Assembly (NCBI GenBank): GCA_944331835.1
Contig: CALVIU010000012.1
Coordinates: 1 to 34,465 of the forward strand
DNA from: an uncultured Bacilli bacterium
GTDB lineage: Bacteria; Bacillota_I; Bacilli_A; RF39; UBA660
DNA: 34,465 nucleotides
Direction of reading: 5' to 3'
In this document: positions 1 through 7,244 of the stretch, in pieces
Numbering within the stretch: the stretch's first letter is position 1
Layout: every line of letters starts with the position of its first letter
Notes under the pieces: generated by a model
The model's database searches: none
Told to the model about the DNA's origin: nothing
The model's input: only the letters and a program-made list of their open reading frames with translations
Translations under genes and position numbers: made by a program

Positions 1-11
1 ATAATAAAAAG

Positions 12-55
12 AAGTGTAATTTTCAATCTAACTATTAGATCTACTTATTACACTT
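12..55 (-). terminator. terminator-like hairpin at left edge
   Basis: An 9-bp outer stem (12-20 with 47-55) encloses a second small stem formed by ATCTAA and TTAGAT. On the minus strand it is followed by CTTTTTATTAT. It lies downstream of the small RNA at 98-165 and could be a back-up terminator. The two-level structure could also mean a second structured RNA. The window edge cuts off further context. Confidence 0.45.
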
Positions 56-97
56 TTATAGTACCAAATTACTATTTTTGATATTTTTGTGATAAAT

Positions 98-165
98 ATA
101 AAAATGCCTGAGGGGCAGCGTACTTAACATACGCTTAGCTTTTAGCTACCTACCTCAGGTCTTGT
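98..165 (-). ncRNA. structured small RNA next to DUF3800 gene (three-way junction)
   Basis: The minus strand folds into a compact three-way junction. P1 is CCTGAGG at 153-159 paired with CCTCAGG at 107-113. P2 is TAGCT/AGCTA with an AAA loop (136-148). P3 is AGCGTA/TACGCT with a 7-nt loop (117-135). P1 closes just before a run of five U, so the 3' side of the fold doubles as the terminator. A strong promoter sits 7 nt upstream of the inferred start near 165. The RNA lies directly after a DUF3800 gene. Conserved RNA motifs named DUF3800-I and onward have been described beside such genes by comparative genomics; membership of one of those classes is inference. No ORF of useful length is present. 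It could also be a regulatory RNA of another mobile element. Confidence 0.72.
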
Positions 166-171
166 ATGAAC

Positions 172-200
172 ATTCTAACATAAATCACGGTTAATGTCAA
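172..200 (-). promoter_or_regulatory. near-consensus promoter of the small RNA
   Basis: On the minus strand the -35 box is TTGACA (195-200), the spacer is 17 bp and the -10 box is TAGAAT (172-177). The -35 box overlaps the stop codon of the DUF3800 gene, so the RNA has its own strong start rather than relying on readthrough. Confidence 0.8.
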
Positions 201-904
201 ATGTTCTCATTATTATTATATTCAATTTTTGCAATTCTACCCTTAATTTTTCTTCCAGGAAATAAGCTAACTCTAAAATTTTTTCCTTTTAAGTAAGGTA
301 ATACTTTTTCGACAATTTTTCTATCTTTATATGAATTATAAAATGTATTAACAATTAAATCAGCTAATTGTATACCATAATTATATACTGAGTCATAGTA
401 AGTTACTTTAAAATCGAAATTACTTAAACAAAATTCAGTTTTTAAATATGTTTCTAAATTATTTAAATCACCAACTCTAATATTTCTATTATCAATGCTT
501 ATTACAAACTCTATACTTTCGTTTATTTGACTCAAATTTAATAAAGGAATAATACAGTCTTTAAGCACTAATTTAACCGCATAATTAAAAAATATATTTG
601 ATTCAACTACTTCTTTTCTCATTTGATTTTTATCAAATACTTTTACTGTTCCATAAAAAGTATCTATATCCTGAATTTGATTAAAAATATTTATTTTATC
701 ATTGTCACTCATATTATAAGACTTTATTTCTTTATCTAAAGGTATATTTTTTTCATCTTTCATTTTTTTGTTAATCTTTTTATATTTTGAAGTAATTTTA
801 TTTTTATCTTCTGCAAAAGTAAAATACCCACCTACTGCAAAATACTTCGTAGGACTATTCGTATGTATTGAGCCACTTTCATCTAAATAAACGAATATCT
901 TCAT
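197..904 (-). CDS. DUF3800 family protein
   Basis: The 235-residue protein opens with the DUF3800 signature YLDESG (acidic pair D8, E9). It has a mid-protein strand with an acidic residue (VISIDNRN) and a late motif GIQLADLIVN, giving the acidic spacing of an RNase H-like fold. The family is widespread near mobile and defence genes; its function is not established, though a nuclease role is often proposed. The start at 904 is chosen over an ATG six codons upstream because AAGGATG precedes it at proper spacing, and the upstream ATG has no ribosome site. The gene has its own promoter (939-966) and is followed directly by a small structured RNA whose promoter overlaps the stop codon. It is separated from secA by an AT-rich gap, which suggests acquisition. 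Confidence 0.82.
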   Translation of the reverse strand: MKIFVYLDESGSIHTNSPTKYFAVGGYFTFAEDKNKITSKYKKINKKMKDEKNIPLDKEIKSYNMSDNDKINIFNQIQDIDTFYGTVKVFDKNQMRKEVVESNIFFNYAVKLVLKDCIIPLLNLSQINESIEFVISIDNRNIRVGDLNNLETYLKTEFCLSNFDFKVTYYDSVYNYGIQLADLIVNTFYNSYKDRKIVEKVLPYLKGKNFRVSLFPGRKIKGRIAKIEYNNNENI

Positions 905-938
905 GTTTTCACATCCTTGCATTTTGTAAATTGACTAT

Positions 939-966
939 ATTATACCATGATTATTAATCAAAACAA
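939..966 (-). promoter_or_regulatory. promoter of the DUF3800 gene
   Basis: The minus strand reads TTGTTT (961-966), 16 bp, then TATAAT (939-944) with an extended -10 TGG just upstream. It lies about 35 bp before the chosen start codon. Confidence 0.65.
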
Positions 967-1106
967 TTTATTTTTTACCTTTTGATATATAAGTAAATTA
1001 AGATGTTTTTTCTAACTTATGGTAATTTTTATATCCTTTTTACTAATACTTTTCTCGTTAAAATACTCCTTACTATTTTTTAGCAAACGAAGTAATAAAA
1101 AAGTGT

Positions 1107-1122
1107 CCACATTAGAATGTGG
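1107..1122. terminator. bidirectional terminator-like hairpin
   Basis: CCACAT and ATGTGG pair around a TAGA loop. T-rich runs flank both sides: CTCTTTTT on the plus strand and CACTTTTTT on the minus strand. It would stop secA readthrough before the DUF3800 promoter. Confidence 0.5.
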
Positions 1123-1275
1123 CTCTTTTTACAATTTGTCCATGTCGTTTTTCCCTTATTTTATATATAAATAAATGGCTTTTGGCTATGTTCTCAATTT
1201 ACGTGGACAAAATGTGGACAAATTCAATTATCTAGCATTTTTTTGCCTTTTTAAACTTGTCTTATTTTTGTAAAC

Positions 1276-1292
1276 CCCTTATTTTATAAGGG
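1276..1292 (-). terminator. secA terminator candidate
   Basis: CCCTTAT and ATAAGGG pair around a 3-nt loop directly after the secA stop. The following minus-strand tract (GGTTTACAAAAA) is poor in T, so efficiency is uncertain. Confidence 0.5.
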
Positions 1293-1294
1293 CT

Positions 1295-3790
1295 CTACGC
1301 ATTTTTACCACAACACTGTTTATACTTCTTTCCCGAACCACATGGACATGGATCATTACGGCCAATTTTTACGCTTACTCTTTTTGGTTGAGCTTTTAAT
1401 TTTTCTTTGCCATCATTTGCATGACCTTGAAGTGTTTGTTTTCTTTCAACATTTTGTTTTACTTCAGCTTTTAACAAGAATAAAGCAATATCGTTATCTA
1501 TTTTATTTAATAGATTATCAAACATTTCATAACCTTCCATAGTATAAACTTGAACAGGGTTATTTTGAGCATAGCCACGAAGACCAACACCTTCTTTTAG
1601 ATGTTCCATTGCACTCATGTGTTCTACCCAATTTGAGTCGATAACACGTAAAGAAATAGCTTTTTCGAATTCATTCATAAGTGGAGATGATATCATCTTC
1701 TTTTCATAATCTTTGATTACTAAATCGAAGATATAATCTACAACTTCTTGGTCTTTTAATGATTCAATATCTTTGACATCAAGATTTTGATTTTTTAAGA
1801 AGTTAGTATTGACATATTCAACGATTTCTGACTTATCATTTTCCGTTAGATAATTTTCTGGTGGAATATGACTTTCTACTAAGTTTCTTATAGTATTTCT
1901 AAATGTTTCAATAATTTTATCATGAATAGAATCTTCATCTAGTATTTCATTACGACGAGCATAAATTATTTCTCTTTGTTCATTTAAAACATTATCAAAG
2001 TCAAGTAAACTCTTACGATGGTCATAGTTATTTCCTTCGACTTTCTTTTGAGCAGACTCTATTGATTTGGTTAGTGACTTAGAACGAATTGCTTGATCAT
2101 CATCTAATCCTAGGCTCATTAGCATATTTTTGATTCTTTCTGTACCAAAACGACGCATTAAATCATCATCAAATGATACAAAGAATTGAGAAGTACCAGG
2201 ATCTCCTTGACGACCAGCACGACCACGTAATTGGTTATCGATACGACGTGATTCATGTCTTTCAGTACCTATTACATATAATCCACCAAGTTCACGAACA
2301 CCAGCGCCCAGTTTAATATCGGTTCCACGACCAGCCATGTTAGTTGCAAGAGTTATAGCACCTTTTTCACCTGCATGAGCAATAATTTCGGCTTCGCGTT
2401 CATGATTTTTAGCATTTAGTACTTCATGCGGCAAATTATTTTTCTTTAGTAACTTACTTAATTCTTCATTGGCTTCAACAGAAATTGTACCGATTAGAAT
2501 TGGTTGGCCCTTTTCATGAATTTCTTTTATACAGTTAATAATTGCTTTATATTTACCTGGTTTATTAGAATAAACTAAGTCTGGCAAATCTTCTCTTATT
2601 ACAGGTTTATTAGTAGGTATTCTAATAACATACATATTATAAATATTTCTAAATTCTTCTTCTTCGGTTTTAGCAGTACCTGTCATACCAGCAAGTTTAT
2701 TATACATTCTAAATAGATTTTGGAATGTAATTGTTGCCATTGTTTTAGTTTCTGTATTGATTTTTACGCCTTCTTTGGCTTCAATTGCTTGATGTAGACC
2801 TTCAGAATATTGTCTTCCATGCATAAGACGTCCTGTAAATTGATCGACGATTACTACAGCATCATTTTCTACAACATAATCAATATCTTTTTTAAATCCA
2901 TAGTTGGCTTTTAAGGCTTGATTTATATGATGAACCAATGCTGTGTTATCAAGATCATATAGATTCTTGATATTTAGGATTTTTTCAACTTTTTTACTAC
3001 CTTCAGCAGTCAAAGATACATTTTTAGTTTTTAAATCGATGGTATAATCTTCATCTTCTTTCAATCTTTTTGCAACTCTATCGGCATCGATGTACATATT
3101 ATTAGAATTAAATCTACCACCACTAATAATTAATGGAGTTCTAGCCTCATCAATTAAAATAGAGTCAACTTCGTCGATGATACAGAAGTTTAAACCACGT
3201 TGAACACGATTTTCTTTACGAACAGCCATGTTATCACGCAAGTAATCAAAACCAATTTCATTATTTGTTGAATAAGTTATATCAGCATTGTAAGCCTCTT
3301 GTTTTTCCTTAGGGCTTAGTTCTCGTAAGTTTATGCCAACAGTTACTCCCAATAAATCATAAATTGGTCTCATCCATTCAGCATTACGACTAGAAAGATA
3401 TTCATTAGTAGTTACAACATGGACACCTTTACCAGATAAAGCATTTAAGTAGGCTGGAAGGATTGTGGTTAATGTTTTACCTTCACCTGTTTTCATTTCC
3501 GCAATATTACCAAAGTGAATTGCTAACCCACCAAGGATTTGAACATGGAATGGTTTTTCTCCGATTGCTCTATATGCGGCTTCCCTAGCAACAGCAAAAG
3601 CAGGTACAATGATATCATCTAAACTCTTACCAGTTTCTAATTCCGCTTTAAATTCTATCGTTTTTTCTTTTAATTCTTCATCAGTTAATTTTTGAATTTC
3701 TGGTTCCATCGCTTCTATTTCTTTAGCAATAGCTTCAAAACGACATAATTCTTTATATTCGCTATCTAATAATTTCTTTAAAAATTTCAT
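1295..3790 (-). CDS. secA: preprotein translocase ATPase SecA
   Basis: SecA drives post-translational export through SecYEG. The 831-residue protein has Walker A MKTGEGKT (99-106), DEVD (207-210) with IDEARTPLIIS after it, the MTGTAKTE segment, TNMAGRGTDIKLG and GRAGRQGDPG in the second motor domain, and a helical scaffold. A C-terminal zinc-binding tail CPCGSGKKYKQCC sits in the last 20 residues. Length matches Bacillus SecA. The start at 3790 follows AGGTGG at five bases; the upstream in-frame ATG lies inside that ribosome site. It has its own extended -10 promoter and is isolated by hairpins from hpf upstream. hpf-secA adjacency is typical of Bacillota. Confidence 0.99.
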   Translation of the reverse strand: MKFLKKLLDSEYKELCRFEAIAKEIEAMEPEIQKLTDEELKEKTIEFKAELETGKSLDDIIVPAFAVAREAAYRAIGEKPFHVQILGGLAIHFGNIAEMKTGEGKTLTTILPAYLNALSGKGVHVVTTNEYLSSRNAEWMRPIYDLLGVTVGINLRELSPKEKQEAYNADITYSTNNEIGFDYLRDNMAVRKENRVQRGLNFCIIDEVDSILIDEARTPLIISGGRFNSNNMYIDADRVAKRLKEDEDYTIDLKTKNVSLTAEGSKKVEKILNIKNLYDLDNTALVHHINQALKANYGFKKDIDYVVENDAVVIVDQFTGRLMHGRQYSEGLHQAIEAKEGVKINTETKTMATITFQNLFRMYNKLAGMTGTAKTEEEEFRNIYNMYVIRIPTNKPVIREDLPDLVYSNKPGKYKAIINCIKEIHEKGQPILIGTISVEANEELSKLLKKNNLPHEVLNAKNHEREAEIIAHAGEKGAITLATNMAGRGTDIKLGAGVRELGGLYVIGTERHESRRIDNQLRGRAGRQGDPGTSQFFVSFDDDLMRRFGTERIKNMLMSLGLDDDQAIRSKSLTKSIESAQKKVEGNNYDHRKSLLDFDNVLNEQREIIYARRNEILDEDSIHDKIIETFRNTIRNLVESHIPPENYLTENDKSEIVEYVNTNFLKNQNLDVKDIESLKDQEVVDYIFDLVIKDYEKKMISSPLMNEFEKAISLRVIDSNWVEHMSAMEHLKEGVGLRGYAQNNPVQVYTMEGYEMFDNLLNKIDNDIALFLLKAEVKQNVERKQTLQGHANDGKEKLKAQPKRVSVKIGRNDPCPCGSGKKYKQCCGKNA

Positions 3791-3807
3791 TTTCCACCTC
3801 ATTATTT

Positions 3808-3816
3808 ATTATAACA
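3808..3816 (-). promoter_or_regulatory. secA promoter, extended -10
   Basis: The minus strand reads TGT followed by TATAAT (3808-3813), 17 bp before the start codon. No good -35 box is visible 16-18 bp upstream, so recognition probably depends on the TGn extension. Confidence 0.55.
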
Positions 3817-3831
3817 TGTTAATACTAAAAG

Positions 3832-3855
3832 AAAAAGCAGTTTGGGATGCTTTTT
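3832..3855. terminator. hairpin between hpf and secA
   Basis: AAAAAGCA (3832-3839) pairs with TGCTTTTT (3848-3855) around an 8-nt loop. T-tracts follow on both strands. On the minus strand it precedes the secA -10 box and insulates secA from upstream transcription. Confidence 0.6.
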
Positions 3856-3886
3856 TGTGCGATTTTATCGTATATAATTACATTAT

Positions 3887-3916
3887 AAAACCAGAAAATT
3901 CTATTTTTCTGGTTTT
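3887..3916. terminator. hpf terminator
   Basis: A long AT-rich stem, AAAACCAGAAAA with TTTTTCTGGTTTT, lies about 20 bp after the hpf stop and ends in TTTT on the minus strand. Confidence 0.7.
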
Positions 3917-3934
3917 AATACATAATTTTAATAT

Positions 3935-4468
3935 TTATTTTACGTTAATTATTCCGTAACTTCCATCTTTTCTTTTATACAAAACTGAAACACAATCTTC
4001 ATCAATATTTTTGAAAACAAAGAAATCATGATTTAACAATTCAATTTGAATTATTGCTTCTTCTTCATCCATTGGTTTCATATCAATGTCTTTTCTCTTA
4101 ACAATTTTAGAATCTGATAATTCTTCTTCTAATGTTTCAAAATCAAAACTCATTTCAAATTTTGGTAATCCCCGATATTTTTTATCTAGGCGATCCTTAT
4201 TTTTTCTTATTTGACCTTCAAGTTTATCGATAACTAAATCAGTTGCCGCATAAAGGTCTTGATGTCTTTCTTCCGCTCTTAAAGTAAATCTAGAAGTTGG
4301 GACCGTTACTTCAATACTTTGTTCTTGATTTTTTACCTTAATTAGAACCTTACATTCGATTCCCTTTGGATTTTCGAAATACTTATCAAGTCGGCTTAAT
4401 TTTTCGCTTATGTAATCTTTAATAGATTTAGTGACTGTTACTTTATCACCGCGAATATTTACTTTCAT
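3935..4468 (-). CDS. hpf: ribosome hibernation promoting factor, long form
   Basis: Long-form HPF dimerises 70S ribosomes into inactive 100S particles in slow growth. The 177-residue protein has an N-terminal S30AE domain (about 1-100, starting MKVNIRGDKVTVTKSI) and, after an acidic linker, the C-terminal dimerisation domain (about 120-177, IVKRKDIDMKPMDEEEAIIQIELL and GIINVK). Two tandem ATGs follow AGAGGTGAT. The second, at 4468, has the better spacing and matches the usual N-terminus MKVNI. A GTG further upstream lies in the ribosome site itself. It sits between cspA and secA with hairpins on both sides, so it is probably monocistronic. Confidence 0.97.
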   Translation of the reverse strand: MKVNIRGDKVTVTKSIKDYISEKLSRLDKYFENPKGIECKVLIKVKNQEQSIEVTVPTSRFTLRAEERHQDLYAATDLVIDKLEGQIRKNKDRLDKKYRGLPKFEMSFDFETLEEELSDSKIVKRKDIDMKPMDEEEAIIQIELLNHDFFVFKNIDEDCVSVLYKRKDGSYGIINVK

Positions 4469-4512
4469 CATAATCACCTCTATTAATAATATACCATAAA
4501 AACAAGAAAAAA

Positions 4513-4528
4513 ACTACATAATCGTAGT
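4513..4528 (-). terminator. cspA terminator overlapping its stop codon
   Basis: ACTAC (4524-4528 on the minus strand) pairs with GTAGT (4513-4517), followed by a seven-T run. The stem is built from the last codons and the TAG stop of cspA. Confidence 0.75.
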
Positions 4529-4732
4529 CATTTCTTCTTCAATAACATCAACCGCTTGTAAGCCCTTAGCTGTTTCAATAAGTTTGAAGTTTACTAAAGA
4601 TCCTTCGCTTAATGTTTTGTAGCCATCTTTTTTGATGGCTGAGTAATGGACGAAAATATCAGATAGTTGGTCGTATTCGATGAATCCATATCCTTTTTCA
4701 TTGTTAAACCATTTAACTCTGCCTTGCATCAT
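4514..4732 (-). CDS. cold shock protein, CspA family
   Basis: A single OB-fold RNA chaperone of 72 residues. RNP1 is KGYGFIE (about residues 13-19) and RNP2 is DIFVHYSAI (about 25-33); both are intact. The N-terminus MQGRVKWFN is the family norm. Two adjacent ATGs exist; the first is chosen because GGAG is about 10 bases before it. The last residues EEEMTTIM are unusual and encode the terminator hairpin. No long leader of the E. coli cspA kind is evident. Which paralogue this is cannot be told. Confidence 0.95.
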   Translation of the reverse strand: MMQGRVKWFNNEKGYGFIEYDQLSDIFVHYSAIKKDGYKTLSEGSLVNFKLIETAKGLQAVDVIEEEMTTIM

Positions 4733-4886
4733 AACACACTCACTCCTTCCTTCTTCACTTTAACTTTAACATACAAACTACTTATAAGCAAACATTTTAG
4801 TACGACAAAGTTCGACACTATTTTTTTCCTTGCTTATATCAATGGTAACAGATATTTAAAAAACATATTTTTTATTTGTTTAAAAC

Positions 4887-4902
4887 AGACATTTTTATGT
4901 CT
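4887..4902 (-). terminator. terminator of the LytTR gene
   Basis: AGACAT and ATGTCT pair around a 4-nt loop a few bases after the stop codon, followed by GTTTTAAA on the minus strand. Confidence 0.6.
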
Positions 4903-4908
4903 TAAAAG

Positions 4909-5595
4909 TTAAGATATTTCAATATCATCACGATATTTTTTTGATAATAATTTAATTTTCTTCCCAGTATCTAAAACAAAATAGTTATTGGCCCAGTTAT
5001 ATTCTTGGACACGACAAATATTTAAAAGACATGCTCGATGTGCTTGTTTAAATCTACCATCCAAATGATCTTTAACCTCATTTAAGGACATACAAAGATT
5101 ATATTTGTTATTATCAGTTACTATAACAACTTTTCTTTCCGATGTATCACGATATATAAATAAAATGTTATCATAATAAATATTTAAACTAAATTTACGA
5201 TTTTTATATTGAAACATATTGCCAATATAAAAGTTATCTAATATTTGTTTTAAATCTAATAATATCTTTTTTGGATATTCATAAATATTGGGAAGAAAAT
5301 CAAATATATTATTAATCCATTTTTTATAAGTATTTCCTAATAATATTAATTCACTACGATAATCACTAGTTCTTATATGATTGGCTAAATTATTTTTATT
5401 CAACTCATATTTATTGTTGATGAAATAAATTTTCTTTGTCTCTTGCTCGTTAATCGTATTATCTAACTCTTCGCTATACTTTGTATACCATTTAATAATT
5501 AAATTTTTGGAGTACAAAAAGTCTAACTTTACTATAATGTTTTTTAAAGTCAGATAATTCCGCTCATCGTTATCAATCAATATTATTTTTATCAT
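4909..5595 (-). CDS. orphan LytTR-type regulator with degenerate receiver
   Basis: The 228-residue protein resembles AgrA/ComE regulators. Residues about 1-115 are receiver-like, with the acidic start ILIDND (D8, D10). Residues about 130-228 are a LytTR DNA-binding domain (KQAHRACLLNICRVQEY and KIKLLSKKYRDDI). In AgrA-like proteins the phosphorylated aspartate lies in a YFLD segment; here the aligned segment is YFIN, with Asn60 at that place. Phosphorelay is therefore doubtful. No histidine kinase gene lies nearby. The gene has a promoter of its own and almost no 5' leader. It could be controlled by its level or by a ligand instead of phosphorylation. The target is unknown; LytTR proteins usually bind paired direct repeats. 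Confidence 0.82.
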   Translation of the reverse strand: MIKIILIDNDERNYLTLKNIIVKLDFLYSKNLIIKWYTKYSEELDNTINEQETKKIYFINNKYELNKNNLANHIRTSDYRSELILLGNTYKKWINNIFDFLPNIYEYPKKILLDLKQILDNFYIGNMFQYKNRKFSLNIYYDNILFIYRDTSERKVVIVTDNNKYNLCMSLNEVKDHLDGRFKQAHRACLLNICRVQEYNWANNYFVLDTGKKIKLLSKKYRDDIEIS

Positions 5596-5603
5596 TTAAG
5601 TTA

Positions 5604-5632
5604 AGTATACGCCGTTTTATAGATTCATGCAA
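5604..5632 (-). promoter_or_regulatory. promoter giving a near-leaderless LytTR transcript
   Basis: The minus strand reads TTGCAT (5627-5632), 17 bp, then TATACT (5604-5609). The expected start of transcription falls within about 2 bases of the ATG at 5595. There is no purine-rich ribosome site before that ATG, which fits leaderless translation. Confidence 0.55.
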
Positions 5633-5654
5633 ATACTTTTTTGTTAGTTTACAA

Positions 5655-6254
5655 TTAATGAACACTATTTAGTAAATAAAATTCATTATCAGTATAGATA
5701 TAAGTTCTATTTTGATATTTTTCTTCAAATTTTTCTAATATCTCTGATATTTTATCTCCATTGCCAATTAAATATAATTCTTTATTTTCTATTTTACTTT
5801 TAATATAGTTTAATAAGTCATCAAAGTTTGGAAAAAAGGATTCAGGTATAAGAAAACATTTTATCTTTTTATATTCATCTATATAACTAAGTAAGGAGTA
5901 ATTGTTAAAAACATTTAAATAAGCATTGCTATTATTTAATTTATATAATTTTGTTTCTTGTTCAAATACAATCTTGCGATAATTAAATTTTTCTAAAATC
6001 GTTTTTAAAAAGAAAATATCTGCTGGTGTATATGTAGAATTAATAATAACTTTAATTGTATCTCCGAATAGATTGTTATTAAGATGGAAATCATTTAATA
6101 ATTTACTGTATGATTTTAAAAATTTATCAACATGATATACTTTTCCATATTTTATTATTCCCTTAGTTATTTTAAATTTGATAATGTTTTTTTGTTTTTT
6201 GTTTTTTAAATATATTGCTTCATCTGTTAGATATATTAGATTATTAAATTTCAT
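5655..6254 (-). CDS. unknown protein, possible collapsed MreB/Mbl-like actin fold
   Basis: No family is recognised with certainty. The 199-residue product sits directly after spoIIID (4-bp gap, ribosome site AGAGG), where Bacillus has mbl. Its segments run in the same order as MreB. IIKFKITKGIIKYGKVYHVD resembles the loop before subdomain IB with its G-V-I turn. VIINSTYTPADIFFLKTILE resembles the VPS...E+RA helix region. The C-terminal LIGNGDKISEILEKF followed by IYTDNEFYLLNSV resembles the LTGGGALL...PLTAVALG end of MreB. The protein lacks the first phosphate loop and is about 140 residues shorter than MreB, so nucleotide binding is doubtful. The resemblance is by eye. Co-transcription with spoIIID suggests a mother-cell sporulation role. 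Confidence 0.5.
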   Translation of the reverse strand: MKFNNLIYLTDEAIYLKNKKQKNIIKFKITKGIIKYGKVYHVDKFLKSYSKLLNDFHLNNNLFGDTIKVIINSTYTPADIFFLKTILEKFNYRKIVFEQETKLYKLNNSNAYLNVFNNYSLLSYIDEYKKIKCFLIPESFFPNFDDLLNYIKSKIENKELYLIGNGDKISEILEKFEEKYQNRTYIYTDNEFYLLNSVH

Positions 6255-6258
6255 TATT

Positions 6259-6507
6259 TTAACCTCTTTTATATTTTATTTTTGTTGCCTCTCCTCCGCG
6301 GATATGTTTTGTTTCATCATGATTTTTAAATATTTTATTAATTTCTTTGGCTAAGTCTTGATCAATTTTTTTTAATCTTTTATTTAAGTCCATATGAACT
6401 GTACTTTTACTTATAGAAAAAACTTCAGCAGTTTTCCTAATAGTATTTTTAGTATCTAAAATATAATTTGCTTCTTCTAAAACTCTTTTTTTAATAAATT
6501 CATTCAT
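6259..6507 (-). CDS. spoIIID: sporulation transcription factor SpoIIID
   Basis: A small DNA-binding regulator of the mother-cell line that adjusts sigma-E dependent genes. The 82-residue protein has a helix-turn-helix (TAEVFSISKSTVHMDLNKRL, about residues 27-46) and the basic C-terminal tail HIRGGEATKIKYK that contacts the minor groove; both match Bacillus SpoIIID closely. The ATG at 6507 gives the usual MNEFIKKR start, ten bases after AAGGGG. A TTG two codons upstream is the alternative. The upstream sequence is a perfect palindrome containing this ribosome site (6518-6545). It lies downstream of spoIIQ, as in other Bacilli. Confidence 0.96.
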   Translation of the reverse strand: MNEFIKKRVLEEANYILDTKNTIRKTAEVFSISKSTVHMDLNKRLKKIDQDLAKEINKIFKNHDETKHIRGGEATKIKYKRG

Positions 6508-6517
6508 AACCAAACAA

Positions 6518-6545
6518 CCCCTTAATAAATTATATTATTAAGGGG
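6518..6545 (-). promoter_or_regulatory. perfect inverted repeat in the spoIIID leader
   Basis: CCCCTTAATAA (6518-6528) and TTATTAAGGGG (6535-6545) are exact complements around a 6-bp centre that reads TATAAT on the minus strand. The 3' arm contains AAGGGG, the likely spoIIID ribosome site, so RNA read through from spoIIQ would hide it. If the central TATAAT acts as a -10 box, a transcript starting there would leave the site free. It could also be the spoIIQ terminator, but the T-tract after it is weak. Confidence 0.6.
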
Positions 6546-6557
6546 TCAATTTATGTT

Positions 6558-7202
6558 TTATTGAAGATCATTTATATTCATAGTATAGAATTCTTCAGGA
6601 TCAATAGTATTGCCATTATAATAAACTTCAAATAGCAAGCAATTTTCTGTTTCATCATCTAAGAGATTGTCACCGCTTTTGCCAATTATTGTACCAGCAG
6701 TTAGAGCATCACCTTTTTTAACTGTTATTTCCCCTAGGCTATAGTAAACTGTTTTTAAATTTGTATTGTGAGTAATTTCAACTACATTACCTAAAATTTC
6801 ATCTTCACTTACATTTGTAACAGTACCATCATACACACTTACTATATCGAAGGCTTCATTAGCAGAATATAAAATTCCACTGTTTTGTAAATAAGTTTGT
6901 TCATAATATACTAAAGAATTTTGTTGGGTAGTTTCATCATCATCTTTATTATAGTATGATTTACTTACACTTACAGAGGAAGAAGTAAAAGGTTTTACAA
7001 TTTGATCGGTTGTTACCTCTTCTTCATTTTTAATTACTGGTGTTACTTCCTCATCTTCTAGAGCACTTACAGATAAATCATCTTCATAATTAATTTGATT
7101 TTGTAAGGCCGATCCTAGAAAGGAAATACTAATAAATAAAATACCAATTACTAAAACATAAACTGTTGGCAAGACAAATCCTTTTAATTTTCTTTTCTTC
7201 AT
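6558..7202 (-). CDS. spoIIQ: SpoIIQ-like M23 (LytM) domain protein, catalytic residues missing
   Basis: SpoIIQ sits in the forespore membrane and binds mother-cell SpoIIIAH to form the channel around the engulfed forespore. The 214-residue product has a short basic N-terminus, one membrane span (about 9-31), a Glu/Thr-rich linker and a C-terminal LytM fold (about 110-205, VYDGTVTNVSEDEILGNVVEI and LTAGTIIGKSG). The zinc ligands are absent: the H-x(3)-D region reads ANEAFDIV, and the usual HFEV is LFEV. This is the Bacillus-like inactive form; clostridial SpoIIQ keeps zinc binding. Its place between spoIID and spoIIID supports the name. Confidence 0.88.
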   Translation of the reverse strand: MKKRKLKGFVLPTVYVLVIGILFISISFLGSALQNQINYEDDLSVSALEDEEVTPVIKNEEEVTTDQIVKPFTSSSVSVSKSYYNKDDDETTQQNSLVYYEQTYLQNSGILYSANEAFDIVSVYDGTVTNVSEDEILGNVVEITHNTNLKTVYYSLGEITVKKGDALTAGTIIGKSGDNLLDDETENCLLFEVYYNGNTIDPEEFYTMNINDLQ

Positions 7203-7244
7203 AATTCACCATCCTAATTAAAGTATGAGAATTATTTGGATATT

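Larger units (their letters stand above)
967..1294. other. gene-free AT-rich gap with repeated GTGGAC/GTCCAC motifs
   Basis: No convincing gene is seen on either strand. The stretch holds several copies of GTGGACA or its complement (1104-1110, 1137-1142, 1202-1209, 1214-1220), a hairpin at 1107-1122 and the secA terminator at 1276-1292. The repeated motifs look like a remnant or border of an integrated element, but no recombinase gene survives to prove it. Confidence 0.4.
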
